A DNA stretch of 64,000 bases from Piromyces finnis (Eukaryota; Neocallimastigomycota; Neocallimastigomycetes; Neocallimastigales; Neocallimastigaceae): contig MCFH01000030.1 in the NCBI GenBank assembly GCA_002104945.1, positions 186,001-250,000 of the forward strand, in the 5' to 3' direction. The notes under the pieces were generated by a model. That model saw only the letters and a list, made by a program, of their open reading frames with translations. It searched no databases and was not told the origin of the DNA. Made by a program: the position numbers and the translations under genes. This document shows positions 63,736 through 64,000 of the stretch, one piece after another. The first letter of the stretch is position 1, and every line of letters begins with the position of its first letter.

Positions 63736-64000
63736 AATATAACAAATATAATATTTTAATAAATATATATATTTATATTTATATTTTTTTTAATATTTTA
63801 GTCTATTAAAAGGTTGTCTATTTGATGTTATACTAACATATATACATTAAATTCTGTATGGAAAAAGGTATTTAGCTCAAATTTCGAATTAAATATCTAT
63901 ATATAAAATATTAATAGATAATAATTATATCAACATTTTTTTTTCTTTCATTCCAATGAATATATTTAATTATGATAAATCAATGTAGCAAAAATAAATA
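63736..64000 (-). other. Right edge: intron or further 5' exons of the WD40 gene
   Basis: Mostly A/T. Two possible coding bits on the minus strand, SITSNRQPFNRLKY (about 63790-63830) and FNSKFELNTFFHTEFNVYM (about 63840-63895), could be earlier exon pieces, but no clean splice chain to the exon at 63700 was found. Confidence 0.35.

Overview
The window is nuclear DNA of an extremely AT-rich, intron-rich eukaryote, most likely an anaerobic gut fungus (Neocallimastigomycota) or a close zoosporic relative. I infer this from: spacers that are almost pure A/T with long A or T runs and (AAT)n, (AAAT)n and (ATAAT)n tracts; short AT-rich introns with GTAAAT/GTAAGT donors; Asn- and Lys-rich low-complexity protein segments; fungal-type genes (a fungalysin M36 protease and a GPI-anchored family-4 carbohydrate esterase); and a long WD-repeat gene of the kind kept by organisms with motile flagella. 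Species identity cannot be settled from the sequence alone.

Layout. 1-4002: minus-strand APC4 (anaphase-promoting complex), with the start of another minus gene at the left edge. 4535-5785: an Asn-rich orphan. 7379-12815: a USP7-type deubiquitinase in about 20 exons. 13630-20330: three minus-strand genes, STYX-like pseudophosphatase, inositol-pentakisphosphate 2-kinase (carrying one apparent frameshift) and a Maf-type nucleotide pyrophosphatase. 21347-24488: a tail-anchored FHA/coiled-coil SLMAP/Far-type STRIPAK subunit. 25913-26575: a small heat-shock protein. 29608-33660: a TPR plus metallo-beta-lactamase fusion. 35849-37079: a secreted, GPI-anchored polysaccharide deacetylase. 38100-39170: unassigned coding-like islands. 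40555-42172: an ER co-chaperone of the P58IPK/DNAJC3 type.

The accessory part is 43300-50200. Two diverged orphan paralogues lie in tandem on the minus strand (44193-45452 and 45892-47145). Upstream are two broken fragments of the same family (47713-47758 and 48398-48517), and the first paralogue has an out-of-frame coding-like tail. Next comes a GC-richer intronless gene (49191-49589) whose His-rich C-terminal module resembles end modules of bacterial polymorphic-toxin-type proteins; it sits between two copies of a ~66-bp direct repeat. This is the best candidate in the window for an undescribed family with active birth and death.

51106-53115 encodes the secreted fungalysin. From 55780 to the right edge runs a many-exon minus-strand WD-repeat/coiled-coil gene whose 5' end is probably outside the window. 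Its introns hold most of the repeat-derived false open frames. No operon-like organisation is expected or seen. Several neighbours are housekeeping genes (APC4, USP7, IPK1, STRIPAK). No tRNA, rRNA, CRISPR or intact transposon was found.
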